DNA of 64,000 nucleotides from Nymphaea colorata. Lineage: Eukaryota > Streptophyta > Magnoliopsida > Nymphaeales > Nymphaeaceae. Below the pieces are notes generated by a model. That model worked only from the letters and a program-made list of their open reading frames with translations, was not told the origin of the DNA and ran no database searches. A program made the translations under genes and the position numbers. Positions 12,195 to 24,283 of this stretch are shown here, one piece after another. The stretch lies in the NCBI RefSeq assembly GCF_008831285.2, contig NC_045144.1, forward strand, positions 24,007,716 through 24,071,715. Reading direction: 5' to 3'. How positions within the stretch are numbered: position 1 is the stretch's first letter; the number at the start of each line of letters is the position of its first letter.

Positions 12195-12291
12195 TCCATA
12201 ATACATATTCAATTAATACTAGGTAGTGTGTACATCTGAACCAAAATATATTCAATTAATACTAGGTAGTATGTACGTCTGAACCAAAACT
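12195..12291. repeat. Short tandem duplication (about 42-bp period)
   Basis: The block ATTCAATTAATACTAGGTAG through CTGAACCAAAA occurs twice in a row with two or three base differences. No coding potential. Confidence 0.75.
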
Positions 12292-12937
12292 TCACATATA
12301 TGTATATCTTTTATCTCAAATCTGCAGATGATTAATCCTCAGCAAATTATTCAAAAAATAGTAATGGATCCAATAAATACAGTTTGAAGTAGCTGTACAT
12401 GTGAAAGAACCACCAGATTGGCCTGAACCATATCCTGATGTTGTCTCAGAAGTGTTGCATATACTTGTTGTCACTTGAGTTGATACTTGGCATTCTTGAT
12501 ACTCTTCTTTTTAGCTGTTGTTTATTGTACATAACCTTTATTCTTATATTTAAATAATGTTCATTGCTTTAAAAAGGTAAACAATGAAAGTATAATTATA
12601 GTAGAAAAGAAAATTAGTAAATATGTATCGTCAAAATTTAATGTCTGACTACATAGTTTTTATACCACAAATTTTAGTCAAATGAATTTCAAATGCTTTA
12701 TATTTTTTTTTTCTTCTTATTTTTTCCCTTGAACTTAATTAACTTCTGTTGGCCTTAGATGACTACAAACATTGAGTTTATTTCAACATATAGAGACAAA
12801 AATGGTTGTCGCTGGAATCATATTTTTTCTTGTTATTCTATCTTTAAACCCTTGCAAAAATCATATAACTTGCTATAATGTTATGAGTAACTTATTTTTA
12901 TATATTCTACTGTAGTGATTTCATACTAAGATAGTAA

Positions 12938-13113
12938 ATTTATAAAAAAAATCATCCATTCTATTTTTAAAAATAAAACAACTGTAGGAAATTAAAGGAG
13001 AAAAAGAAAAACTATTCTTAATTAAATTATAAAAAAATCATCCATTCTATTTTTAAAAATAAAACAACTGTAGGAAATTAAAGGAGAAAAAGAAAAACTA
13101 TTCTTAATTAAAA
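12938..13113. repeat. 86-bp tandem duplication
   Basis: Two nearly identical adjacent copies offset by 86 bp (TCATCCATTCTATTTTTAAA at 12952 and 13038). The almost perfect match points to a recent duplication or an assembly effect. Confidence 0.85.
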
Positions 13114-14197
13114 GTACATACATTTTAATAATGCTAGATTAAAGGTACAAACATATCATTGTTTCTAAACATATTATTCCATTATACTCGCAACATCATT
13201 AAAAATAACTTTTCCTAAACCCATGCCAGTTTATTGATTTCGGCTCTGCATGCATGCATTTCTATGAGATAAAGAGAAAGGAGACTTTTATTGGAAAAGA
13301 TTTTCTTTTTCATTCCTTTACAAAGTGATCTTATTCATTTCAAATCCAACATTAATGGATTTCCAACAAAATAAACTCATACGAATTTGTTGTTTCACAA
13401 GAACATTCCCGTTTTTTGCGGCTTAGCTAAATTCCCTTTTGCTCAAAGGAAAGAAAGATATTTCCCTCGCACTTAAACTGTTTGTTTGTGGATAACTTTG
13501 TTTCCTTTTAAGGGTCCGTTTGAATACCTTGAACTAAGTGCTTGGGCTTAAAACTGCTGCGTATTTAGGATCGGTATTTTCTTTGGTGGAATTTTTCTTT
13601 TATCTTTCATTGGCCTATTTGTTTGCCTTATAGGACTTTTCTTTGGGGTATTGAGAAGTTAACCGGTCCTTTTTTTGTAGCATTAAAGTTTTAAGTTTGA
13701 GATGTGTGTGCTGCTTGGTGCATGCAACAAGCATATGCCAAAACAAAAAATGGGACTTTTTTGAATTTATTGAAAACAAAATATCCTTTGAAGTCTTTTC
13801 ACTTTTTTTCAATTTCTTCTTTTGTCTTTACAAAATATTTCTGTTTTTTGTCAGAATGGAGCATTCTTGTCCATAACTATACTGGTGGTGCACAAAATTT
13901 TCGTGCACTGTAGGGCATATAATCAGTCTTGTAAAGTTTCGCATGTTCAAGTGGAATTTTAATACTGGAACTAAAGTTTCATCATGGCTCTAAAACTCCA
14001 AGCGCTAAAGTTTCATATTTGTCTACTGGAACTTTGCACCGAATTTGAACTAAAGGTCCATCTCTTCAGTAAAATTTAGTATATGCAAATGGGCCCAAGG
14101 GTGAGTCGGTGGAGGTTATATGAGCCTCTTGCACAAGAAGGTCTTTTCATTGTTGTTGTAAATCAAAGCATTGCAATTTTCAGCGGTCTTCTCTATT

Positions 14198-14385
14198 ATG
14201 GTTTTTCAGCTGTCAAGTTTTCTCCAGTTTTTTCTCGCCGTTCTTATCTGCAGATCACCTACAACTAGTGCACCCAACAGCACCTTTCGCTTCAATGGCT
14301 TCCACTGGTCAGGCTTGAGCTTATCTGGCTCTGCAACGATTACCAGCACGGGGGCCATTTCCTTGACCAACGACCACCAAGATAC
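14198..14385 (+). pseudogene. LecRK pseudogene 2, signal peptide and start of lectin domain
   Basis: ATG at 14198 gives a signal peptide like that of LecRK 1 (MVFQLSSFLQFFLAVLICRS). Next comes the lectin start (STFRFNGFHWSGLSLSGSA, TITSTGAISLTND). Coding similarity ends exactly at the GATAC target duplication of Copia-A. The frame continues correctly on the far side at 32631, so this is the first part of one gene split by the insertion. The upstream sequence also resembles that of LecRK 1, supporting paralogy by duplication. Confidence 0.9.
14381..14385. repeat. Copia-A target site duplication, left copy (GATAC)
   Basis: GATAC here and again at 32626-32630, immediately outside the two LTRs. 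Five bases is the usual length for copia integration. Confidence 0.9.
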
Positions 14386-14712
14386 AGAAGAAATAGACAA
14401 AGTGAGTAGCTCTCATGCACACAGCAAGCAATAAACACAGAATTTTTACGAGGTTTAGCATAAATTGCCTACATCTACAAGACCAAGAGAGACTCTTCTT
14501 CATTTATCTTTTCTTCCATAGTTTACAATGATGAGAGATACAGCCATAAAAAGGAAGGAGAAGAAACAACCTCAAAAACATGTAAGAGAAAAAAGAAAGG
14601 TTATCGCTCCATGCAAAAAAGGAAACACAAATACAGTAACCGAATTGGTGATATCTCAATACAAAGAAGGATAACCTCGGTGAAGAACTCTCGAATCATA
14701 TCTTGTTTAACA
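14386..14712 (-). repeat. Copia-A 3' LTR
   Basis: 327 bp matching the LTR at 32295-32625 along its length with many scattered differences. The inner end reads CTTGTTTAACA on the plus strand (TGTTAAACAAG on the element's strand). The outer end has AG in place of the expected TG, a single-base change. Contains the block TTGCCTACATCTAC.AGACCAAG shared by both LTRs. Confidence 0.92.
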
Positions 14713-14727
14713 CTCCCCCTCAAGTTG
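14713..14727 (-). other. Copia-A polypurine tract
   Basis: CAACTTGAGGGGGAG on the element's strand, directly inside the 3' LTR, as expected for the plus-strand primer of a copia element. Confidence 0.85.
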
Positions 14728-14966
14728 AGAATCCTGGATATCCAAGATTCCCAACTTGATCATCATCTTGGTTAAACTATCTTGTGTGACAGTCTTAGTA
14801 AATATATCTGTGTACTGATCTTCACTCTTCACAAACGTTGTAGTTATCTCCTTGTTTTGAACTTCCTCATGCATAAAATGTCAATCGATTTTTATATGTA
14901 TTGTTCTTTCTTGAAAAACCAAATCCATATCTATGTGAATCGCAGCCTGATTGTCACAATACAAAT

Positions 14967-15467
14967 TCATGGGCTTAACTTGTTTGAAGCCAATCTCCTC
15001 GAGTATAGATATAAGCCAAACAAGTTCACAAGCAATATTAGCCATGGCTCTATATTATGCTTCTGCACTTGATCTCGAGATGACATTTTGTTTCTTGCTT
15101 TTTCAGGAAACAGGATTCTTACAATGCAAAACCCAGTAGTATACATTCCATCAAAGTTGCTCCCAGACCAATCCGCAACAGTGTAACCTTCAATCGCAAT
15201 ATTACCATTTCTTATCATCGAAAGACCTTGACTGGGGGATTTCTTCAACTATCTCAAGATACAGTCTACATCATTTACCTGACCTTGATGATGCATGTGC
15301 ATATATTTACTCACCTCACTGACTGCAGAGGTAATATTTGCACTTGTTATGGTCAAACAAATCAGCTTCCCCATCATCCTTTGATATTGCTTTATGCCCA
15401 TAATGGGTCCATCAGTCGCCATATCAAGCTTATGGTTCACTTCAATTGGAGTCACATCTGGTTTCAC
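14967..15467 (-). pseudogene. Copia-A RNase H and RT connection segment
   Basis: Two fragments in different frames. The right one (15249-15467) has YQRMMGKLICLTITSANIT and VSEVSKYMHMHHQGQVNDVD, the RT C-terminal connection. The left one (14967-15248) begins RNase H with YTVADWSGSNFDG. Further RNase H pieces can be read toward 14730 in other frames. No catalytic unit is intact. Confidence 0.82.
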
Positions 15468-15627
15468 TCAAAATTTTCTTATAGTTTTCAAGAGGTCCAA
15501 AGTATAGTTTCTTTGAGATAAGTACAAATGTTTCTTTGAATGGCTGATCTCAATTCCAAGAAAATACATCAATTATCCAGGATCTTTGATGTCGAACTTT
15601 TCTTTAGAAAGTCTTTAGTTCTTTCTA

Positions 15628-15876
15628 TCATTTATCAAAGTTTCCGGTCATGACAATATCATCAACGTAGACAAGCACTAGAGCCATTTCTTGATTTCTT
15701 CGAAGGATGAATAGGGAATTGTCAGAGACACTTTGCTTGCCTCTGAATTCCATCAAGGTAGAACTCAACTTAGAATACCTTGCCCGAGGGAATTGCTTGA
15801 GCCCATATATTGATTTCTTGAGTTTATACACTACATCACCTTTTTTTTTATACTCCAAGTCTTGAGGCACCCTCAT
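15628..15876 (-). pseudogene. Copia-A reverse transcriptase core
   Basis: Shows VYKLKKSIYGLKQFPRARY followed by the catalytic VLVYVDDIVMTG box. The RT N-terminus and the integrase C-terminus that should precede it are gone: the integrase core starts only about 40 bp away, where roughly a kilobase would be expected. Confidence 0.88.
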
Positions 15877-15916
15877 GTATACTTTTTCTTCAAAATCACC
15901 CTACAAAAATAAGAGC

Positions 15917-16490
15917 TCATGTCACTTCAAGTAAGTGTCTGTTTCTTCGTTCAAACACCCCATTTTGCTGAGGAGTATCTCTGCATGACGTTTGGTGGTC
16001 TATTCCCATTTGGTTGGTAAAACAAGCAAATTTTTTATTCACATACTCTGTTCTATTATCTATTTTAAGAGTCTTAATTTCTACTCCAAACTTAGTATCA
16101 AACATGTTATAGAAACTTTAGAACTTAGAAAACATTTCAAATTTTGCCTTTAAGAAGCAACCCAACCAACCTTAGAATAATCATCTATGAATGATAAATA
16201 ATACTTAAATCCATTGTACAATCAACTAGTGTTGGCCCTCATACATTAGAATGAATCAAGGAAAAGGTTCTTTGGATAAACTTTTTGACAAAGAGTAAGG
16301 CAGCCACGTAAACTTAGCGTACCGACAGATTTCGAATGCATTATATCCAAAAGTTAATCTCAGTTTGAAGATTTTCAGCACATTGTTTGACGGGTGGCCA
16401 AGTCTTGCATGCTACATCTCCTCCTCATTTTTATTTTTCTTGGCAGTAAACACTTTATTTCCACTATCTAAGTAGTAAAGACCCTGAATT
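15917..16490 (-). pseudogene. Copia-A integrase and GAG-pre-integrase fragments
   Basis: 15917-16105 reads as integrase core (TLKIDNRTEYVNKKF with the second catalytic Asp, then TPQQNGVFERRNRHLLE with the Glu). Farther right in other frames come the first-strand region and a zinc-binding pre-integrase stretch (HARLGHPSNNVLKIF near 16370-16420), preceded by GLYYLDSGNKVFTAKK (about 16440-16480). Several stops and frame changes intervene. Confidence 0.82.
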
Positions 16491-18335
16491 CTGATCCTTC
16501 ACCGATCATGTAGTTATCACCCCAAATTTTTTCACAAAAAGGCTGTATTTTATTTTCACCCAAATGAAATTCTTAGTTATTTGGGTTTAAATTTACAGAC
16601 CCTAAACCCAAGTGTAGATACAAATTGAGCATTTCATACTCAAAATCTAAAGCTGAGATCAAAATGACAAAATTTTGATGCTATCGAGCACCATGCACGC
16701 ATGCACAAACCTTCCCTCTATTTTATGTCTCATCCTTGCACCAAAAATGTGTTTTGAGCTTAAAACACTCAGTAGAATGCGTCGGTGACCAAATTGAACC
16801 CAATCTAAAACAAGCCCGGAATCATTCAAAACAGAGTTGACTCCGTATTTTTACCCCTTTTAAATATATATCTAAAATATGATTTTCACGTTCTTTTTAT
16901 TATTTTTATTATTTGAACAATCCCGGGAGGTTATTGTGGTGAAATGCACCGCTTATTGGTTCATATGAGACAATGAGAGGGTCGTTTCGCCCCCCTTTAT
17001 GTAAACAAAATGCAGCAGGGCCAGAGAGGTGCGCAAACTCGGGACGCACGGTTGTGCGTGAGGGCGCCTTCACGCGAATCGCGCAACAGAGCATCGTGTG
17101 CTGCCATGTTAAGACTGGGCTTGCACACTGTAGAGACCCCTTTCCTAATCAAAAACCACCCCTTGTGGGTAAATTTTGGTATTGCTGGGTGGGCATTAAC
17201 CCTGCACACACCCCAAAGGGTTTTGCAGGGCTAATGGCCAATTCCACTTAGTCAAATCCTATTTAAAAAAGAAAATTAAAAATTATTCAAAAATACTTGA
17301 AATTCGCATGAAAATTTTGTTAAATTAAAAAAAAATCAAATTTTGAGTTTTGACTCCAAAACTCCTCCTAAATACCCCCACAATCTTCTCTCTTGGGCAT
17401 GGGTAAACTCTTGGAGAATTTCTAATGTTTCTTCACTTGAAGATTTAGAGTTTTATTTGACTCCTCTTCTCCATTTCTCTCTTCTTTTTCTTCTTCTTCT
17501 CCTCCTCCAAGTTCCAACTCTTCAAGAGAACATGAGAAGATATTAGAGGTATGTATCTTTTTTTTATTTTTATTTTTTGTTTCTCCTCCCTATGGCCGTG
17601 CAAGAAAGCTTTAAGGACTTCCTATCCGGAGTCAGAAGCTACTCTTGAGTGCACCTAGAGAATGAGCAAGGCGAAATAAATTTTATTTCTTTATTTATTC
17701 CTAAAAATATGCTTGTTATGTTGCTTTATTCATCATTTGTGCTTGAGATGATGTCCTTGTGTGAAAGATTAATTTTTCTTAATTAATAAGCAAATGCATG
17801 GCGAAAATGAGTGTCTGGGTTGGGATATTTTCCTTGTTATGTTGATTTTTGAGGTTGGGATTTGTCCAACCCAGGAAAACCTTTTACGAATATGTACATG
17901 TTAAAATGCATTCTCATGTTTAGTTTCTCTCTTAATCACCCGACTAGGAACCCCAATGAGTACTTTATTACATTGCTTGATTTTCTTCCATACCCAATGG
18001 TGGAAAAGATATATTCACTTGTAACAAACAATCATGGTTTTATTTTTCATGTATAAGAATAGTTAGAATCATATTTTCAAAAGATTTTCGAATGCAAGAA
18101 CCCTCTTTAATGAGGCCTTGGATATTTAGCCTAGGCTCTTGCATGAGCCCAAGTTCCTCTCGGTCTACATAGAAAAAATTGAAGTCGGATATTTTGAATT
18201 ATTTCTTGATTTCAACTCTCATGAAAGCATATGCATATATACATGTTATATACGTATATGTGCACATAACTATTACTCTTTATGATTTAACATGTTCTTT
18301 TACAAATCCTCAAACACGTTCATATGAATATATAT

Positions 18336-18523
18336 ATGTATCTCTCTCTTTCTCTCTCTTTCTCTCTTTCTCTAGAATCTCCCTCTAGAATTTCCTTTTC
18401 TCTGAAAATCTCTTTTTCTCTAAAGTCTCTCTCTCTCTTTTTCTAAATCTTCTTCTCCCACTCCATTTGAGTTATTACTTTCTTTTCACAAACTTTTATA
18501 TGCAAATATATATACACACAAAA

Positions 18524-18573
<50 letters not shown>

Positions 18574-18670
18574 GTATGTATACGTACCTCTCTATCTTTC
18601 TTATTAAAAATCTTTTATTTTATGATATTAAAATCTCTCTCTCTGTCTCTCTCTCTCTCTTTCTCTATTC
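18336..18670. repeat. CT-rich microsatellites
   Basis: Two pyrimidine blocks dominated by (CT)n, about 18340-18450 and 18632-18668, flanking an AT run. Confidence 0.85.
18527..18572. repeat. (AT)n microsatellite
   Basis: An uninterrupted AT dinucleotide run of about 46 bp, prone to length variation. Confidence 0.95.
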
Positions 18671-18851
18671 CTCTTGATTAAAGTCTTTTCTCCTTTCCAT
18701 TATTTTGAATAGTTTTTTCCCAAGTTCTTTCATTTGCGACTTAACCAAGACCAGAAATCAAATAATGACCCAATATTGGAATCAATACTTGATGGTCTAC
18801 AATCTCATTCCATTTTCAAAAACCATTTAGATGCATGTGATGGTAAGAATG

Positions 18852-21800
18852 TGATGCAGACCTTCCCACCAGGAGGCTGAGAACTAGGGCCAGCACGCCA
18901 AGCAAGGCCAAGAGAGTCAAGCACCATCGGCCAACATGATGAAAAGCATAGATGAGCTAAGGGAGGCTAACATAGAACTTCAAGTTGATGCAGCGGGCGG
19001 TGTGGGCGGAGCATCATCAGCGGGGCACGGGCAGCGGGCTGAAGACTTCAAGGTAGAACAGGCACGGGAACTAGACCTAGATCCGGCTACAGCGAGTTTG
19101 AACCCTGAGTCTAGTCCTGACCCAGTCCACGCGTGGCAAGCCTAAGGCCTAACTTAGGCAAGTTATATGGCTGAACCCGTGAGGGAGAGGCCAAACTCAC
19201 TAAACATTCGAGACGTCTCGTCTCGGTCTCCTTTTATGCTTTTGCTTTATAGTTGAGTCGTTTCATTTCAGCAAGTGCCTCGGTTCTCATGTTAAGAACC
19301 GTTTTATTTCAAGTACTTAAACTCTTTTGTAAGTCTTTTTTCATTATGCAATCAAGAATTAGAAGTTGAGTTTTTTCATGTGAATTGGCTCTCGCCTCTC
19401 TCTTTCCTTCATCATCTTACCGCCGGTGATCGGAATCCAAAGGCTCGAACCGTGGCTCTGGTTGAAGCAAAACAGGTTTGAAGACGTTCCTTGAGGCCAT
19501 CGGAAATCCTCTTGGAGCACCTTTTTCCTACTCACAAATTCCCCGACTGAATCGCCATCTTCTCACTGTGCAACTTCTTCATCCCCGGAAGGAGTTAGAG
19601 GCTCGAGAAGATAATCGGGAAGGCTTGGAGGAGAGCGCTCGTGGCTCTAGTCGCCTAGTACCCAAGCACAAGACTCCGGCTGCAAGAGAAGAGGTAGGTG
19701 CCGTTAATCTCCCGGCTCCTTCCCTACTGAGCAGAGCAAGGACTAGTTGAAATGCTCTAGTAGGCCCCTTGATCTCTGTTAAAAACAGACAGAAAGAGCG
19801 CCGGAAAGGAGGATCGACGCTAGCTCTTAGAGGACTGATTTTCAAGGTGAGAGACCGAAAGAGCTCGTCGGAATTCCATTGGTAGACGGCCAATAGGATT
19901 TCAGCGAAATTGACTGGTTAATCCCCTTGAAAACTCGTCCACGACAGCAGCAATCAATCCAGCATCGTACTTGAGTTGCTGTCGAGGAAGGAGATTTGTT
20001 CCCTGCTCGTCTTTCCCAAATCGTGCGCAATATCATACACAGAATAGCAGGAATAGAACAGCAAATTGGGAGGAAGTTTCAGATCAATTCTGAGCAAGGT
20101 CAAGGCAGTTTTCACTCTCTCGTTGGCTCAGTTAAGATCGCCCAGATCTTAGCTGCAATTTGTCCAAGTTTCAACCAATTCGGATGAGAATTGAGTGAGT
20201 TCTAGCCAACGATCGAAAATCCATTTCTGCCACCGGAAATACTCAACGCTGCAATAACTCCGGCTAAATCCATCGGCGTCCAATCTTTTCCGCCAATTCC
20301 AAGTTTGCCCATGGTCATTAATTGACTAATTGATTACTGGATTATTTGAAAAGGGCAGTTTGGTAAACTCAAGGGAATAGCGTTAAAGAGTCCGAACCCG
20401 TGGCACTCACTCCTCTTCTTTCCCTTCGGCTTCCCTTCATTAGTTCAAGCGTTATATAACGCTTCTCATTTTAAAGAGCTCCACACTTGGCCACGCATAA
20501 AGGTAAGTTAATTTCATCCCTCGCCAAGTGTCCTCCTCATCATTACACTCCAGCCACAACGGTTCACCCCCTTCACTCGCATCCTTCACCTCCTCTACCG
20601 TTGGCCTCCCTTTCTTCTTGTAACCGTCCCTAAAGCCAACCCATGAGCTCAAGAGATTAATTCCTAGCTGCCACCTCTCCCCTTCATCATTAGACCATTT
20701 TAATACCTCCCACTCCATCATTACCCAAGCCATACGTTCACAACCTCCCAATGGAAATCGCATAACCCTTGGCTTCCTCTCTTGGTGTAACACATCCTCA
20801 TAACCGACCAGACTCATTAAGAGCCACCTCTCATCATGAGGAGCCATCTCACCCTGCCTTAATTTCACTCTCTCTTAGGATTAACCCTCCACCATCATAC
20901 GCCTGACCCTTAGTCTATCTCTAAGACATAACAACCCCTTAGCAATTAATCTCCATCTCCCGGCTCTATACAACCTAACCCAAATCGAGCCTACCTAATC
21001 CCACTCCGAGCTCACTCCTTGTTCCGGGCTCGGTTTGACCCCTTGGAGTCCATTAGCTAGTTCATCTCCAAGGATTGCACGTGATCAAGTTAGCATCTCT
21101 ACTACAGCAAGACATCTTGCAGCCTCCCTCGCTGCAACCATCTCCTGACATCTTCCTAGGCGCCAAGGTGACCTCGGCCAGGTGGGCCGGCTGCCTCCAT
21201 TCGTGCGCTCCTCCATCACTTTGCTGCCTCTCTCGGCCGACCGAGGCCTGCAGCAGCCACACTCCATCCACTTCTATTGCCGAGATCCACAACCACTCTC
21301 GGCCAGATCTTACTAGAAGACCAGGCGTCCTAGACCAGGCGGGTCTAGCCTCCACTCCACCTCCTTGCTGTGATATCCGAGAGTGGCTGAGCCACTGGTT
21401 TTCTCTCGGATCCTATTGCTGTTTAAGCCGATGTCTCATAAGCTAGGTAACTTCTAAACATCCTATAGAACGGGGTTATTGGGTGCATTTGCTTTCTAAG
21501 GCAGACTCTAGCCATTTCCTATTGTCGGTGGTCCCTCCAAGGCACCTTGCCAAGGACACGGCTGCGAGTAGCTAGACCACCAAAGGGAAAGGGCATGGTT
21601 TGGCCGTTCTTAGGGATCGTATGAATGGTTTATTAATGAATGATGAGTGAGTTGTGAGAGTTACATCTGTATCGCTCACGTTTGTACAAACCTTAATCCC
21701 CTCAATTTTGTAATAGGATTGAAGACTTGGGTCAGGGAAAACATGCTTGTATCTTATACCCAGGGTACTATTAAGCCGGGGTTGCTGTCCGGCGGGAAAA

Positions 21801-21913
21801 GTTTTGTAAGTATAATTTGCTTAAGTTTGGACTTTAGGCTCCCGCGAGTTGATCCTGGACTTGGGATCTATTCTCGGGCGTAGAAATCGCTAGCCGGATC
21901 TAGGTTCTCACCA
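18852..21913 (+). repeat. Chromovirus 5' LTR
   Basis: 3062 bp, starting TGATGCAGACC and ending TTCTCACCA, with the primer site two bases beyond. The first 2.54 kb repeats at 27854-30410 with small substitutions and one-base indels. The first 290 bp encode the C-terminal tail of the polyprotein (see the 3' copy). A 138-codon antisense open frame lies at 20452-20868. Confidence 0.93.
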
Positions 21914-21915
21914 GT

Positions 21916-21927
21916 TGGTATCAGAGC
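21916..21927 (+). other. Chromovirus primer binding site
   Basis: TGGTATCAGAGC, complementary to the 3' end of initiator tRNA-Met, just inside the 5' LTR. It is the landmark that fixes the LTR end at 21913. Confidence 0.92.
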
Positions 21928-22781
21928 ACACTTGCAGCAGCCAGTGGTATATTTCAGTTGGGTTTTCTGAGTATAGCGGAGGATTTTTCAGTTTGGCAGA
22001 AGGTTATATCAGATTTAAGTGGAGTTTTGGAAGTTTACACTCGGAATTCATAGCTGGTAGTGTTAGAGTAGCAGCTGTCTGAAGAAAAGTGAGAACAGTC
22101 CAGACCAATCAAACAAGTATATCAGGCAAAGTTTTGGTGATTTGTGAGCAGGCTTCCTACCAACCTGTTCGTAAATATTTCGGAGACATTTTGTCCAAAT
22201 GTCGTGAGAAACGGAGTTAAATTGGCGCAGCAGAGGCCAAATTGCACATTCACAGCAAGCATATTACAGTTTCTGAAAGACCAGAAACTACGCCGTATTC
22301 CGGTGGCCGGCGCTGTCACCTCTGGCATTGGAATTGGCTGAGTTTAGGCTTGTTGGAAGCGCCTACTTTTCAGGTATCTCCAGTTAAAATTTCAGATTTT
22401 TTGGAGTTACGGTTGAAAAGTTGTGATTTTTTGAGTGGACCCCTGTCACTGGAAGTTTCCTGCGCGGCTGAAGAACGAGCGACAAGCTTGACAAACGAGG
22501 TCAGGCGTGACTTTCTAGGCAGATCGACTTAGATTGGGGAGGATTAGAAACTAAACTTGGTGCCATTGGATTCCCTAGCGTGTCTAGTATTTTTCAACCA
22601 AGTTTCACGATTTTTAGAGTTCTGGAAGTGAAGTTATTGAATTTACAAGCAGCACTGGTTTTCTGAAGAATTTCTAGCAACCAGCCCACTAACAAGAGGT
22701 TTCCTCTTCAGTCGTTAGCGGTAGCAGCAGATCGTTGATTCTTGGATCAGCCGTGCGACAGGACTAAGAGCAGAAATTTCA
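21928..22781 (+). other. Chromovirus untranslated leader
   Basis: About 850 bp between the primer site and the gag start. Several short open stretches but no motif. Probably leader RNA with packaging signals, by position only. Confidence 0.6.
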
Positions 22782-24280
22782 ATGGGGAAGAAGGCCAAAC
22801 CCACTGTCCATGATTCTCCCGAGCAAGAAGTTGAGACTTCCAGCCGAGAAGAACAAATTGAATCCAACTTACTTGATATGGAAGCCTTACACCAAGGCCG
22901 AGTGAATTCCCTTGAGTCCAGCATGAACCAAATGCATCATGAACTACACGAGTACAAGAAGTCCCTTAGTAAACTTGATGAATGGGACATGATGAAGCAG
23001 ATGATGAACTCCTTGATTGCTGGCCAAAACGCTTTGATGAAAAGAATGGAACAATTTGACCGAACCACACAAGGCCCCACTCCAAACCAGGACAAAGGCA
23101 AGGTGCCAATGAACAACCAATTTGTCCCACCTTTTTCCAGCAGTTTTAACCAGTTAGATCACTTCGGCCATAATGGCACCAAGCAACCTGAAGGCCAAGG
23201 AAGCAAGGGACACCCACATGGGCCCGATTTCCATTTTAGGTTCGGCTCTAGCAGCCAGCAACAAGCGCCCCAAAACCAGCATTTTAGTAAGAACCAGGGC
23301 AAAGATGAAAGTGAGGAAGATGAGGATATGGTGTTTATTGACGGAGAACCCTTTAGAGGCAGACGCAACCAAACTCAGCCAAGAAGAAGAACCCCAACCG
23401 TTAAGATTGACTTCCCACGTTTCACAGGGGTTGATGCCAAAGATTGGCTCTTCAAGGTTGAAGAGTATTTTGATTGTCATAGCGTTCCGGAAAATGAATG
23501 GGTTACCACAGCTATCCTCAACTTCGATGGAGAAGCTATGAAGTGGTATCGTTGGTTCAAACCCATCAGCCCAACATCACTTGGGAAAATTTCAGTGAGG
23601 GTTTGCAAACACGATTTGGTGATTCAGCCTACACAGACTTTGACATAGAACTTAAAGATTTGGTACAAATGTCCTCAGTCCGAGAGTACCAAAGCAAATT
23701 TGAAAGCCTTTCATCCATGGTTGATTGGACCACCAAGTCACTAATTGGTGCCTACATTGGCGGCCTCAAAGAAGAAGTCAAGATAGACGTACAGCGAAGA
23801 AAATACACCGATTTGGTTGAATGTTTCGCCGAGGCTCGAGCAGTAGAAGAGAGAAATAGGCGCAAGAATGCCTTACGAAAACCCTACAAGGGCAACGAGC
23901 CAACCAAGTACAAAGGGCTACCACCAAGAAGCCTATGCCCTACAAAAGAGAAGAACAAAAACCCCTCTACCGTGGTTGAGTGCCTACCACTTACATAACT
24001 AGGCAAGAGAGGGAACAAATGATAAAAACACAATCAATGTTTCAATTGTAAGGAACCATGGAGTCGTACTCACAAGTGCAAAAATCTTCAAGTTTTTGAA
24101 GTCATTGATGAAAGCGATGAAGAAGAAGAAAAGTCTAGCCAAGACACAAATCCACCTAGTCCGAATGAGGCCAAGACTGATACCAATGCATCTGAGACTA
24201 TTGAAGGGACATGTCATGCCTTGACAGACCCAAAAAGACCGAATGCCATGAGAGTTGTTGGTAAGATTGGAAAGCATAAG
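22782..24280 (+). pseudogene. Chromovirus gag, frameshifted
   Basis: ATG at 22782 opens a charged, Gln-rich N-terminal part with likely coiled coil (LLDMEALHQGRVNSLESSMN). The conserved capsid segment follows near 23400: KIDFPRFTGVDAKDWLFKVE, then MKWYRWFKP. A frame change near 23580 carries on as WENFSEGLQTRFGD, REYQSKFESLSS and AEARAVEERNR up to 23998. After a further frame change a knuckle CFNCKEPWSRTHKC (about 24035) and an acidic linker lead to protease. At least two frame breaks make it a pseudogene. Confidence 0.9.
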
Positions 24281-24283
24281 TAG

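Larger units (their letters stand above)
7546..14197. other. AT-rich intergenic DNA without recognisable genes
   Basis: About 6.6 kb of AT-rich sequence. Open stretches are short (under 100 codons), low in complexity and without family motifs. A protein-like line near 12400-12460 (KEPPDWPEPYPDVVSEVL) stands out, but I cannot assign it. A dinucleotide CA/TA run lies near 9237-9260. Short tandem duplications are listed separately. Confidence 0.55.
16510..18851. mobile_element. Element X, left part (unidentified insertion in Copia-A)
   Basis: Copia-A coding stops near 16500 and resumes near 30870, so this DNA and that at 30411-30860 arrived as an insertion before the chromovirus. No protein motifs were found. 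The segment has a GC-rich stretch (16920-17230), a TATTTAAA box near 17263, a pyrimidine-rich leader (17340-17540) and long CT and AT microsatellites, which together resemble an LTR plus untranslated leader of a large gypsy-type element. I could not match it to a second LTR on the right, so class and exact ends are open. Confidence 0.45.

Noticed and set aside
13514-14075. Possible Tourist-like MITE starting GGGTCCGTTTGAAT
   Set aside because: No matching inverted end or TTA/TAA duplication was found to the right.
19478-19893. Open frames on both strands within the chromovirus 5' LTR
   Set aside because: They are not open in the 3' LTR copy and have no recognisable motif; treated as chance.
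21075-21446. 123-codon plus-strand open frame in the 5' LTR
   Set aside because: The corresponding 3' LTR stretch is frameshifted and the composition follows the GC-rich LTR; no domain.
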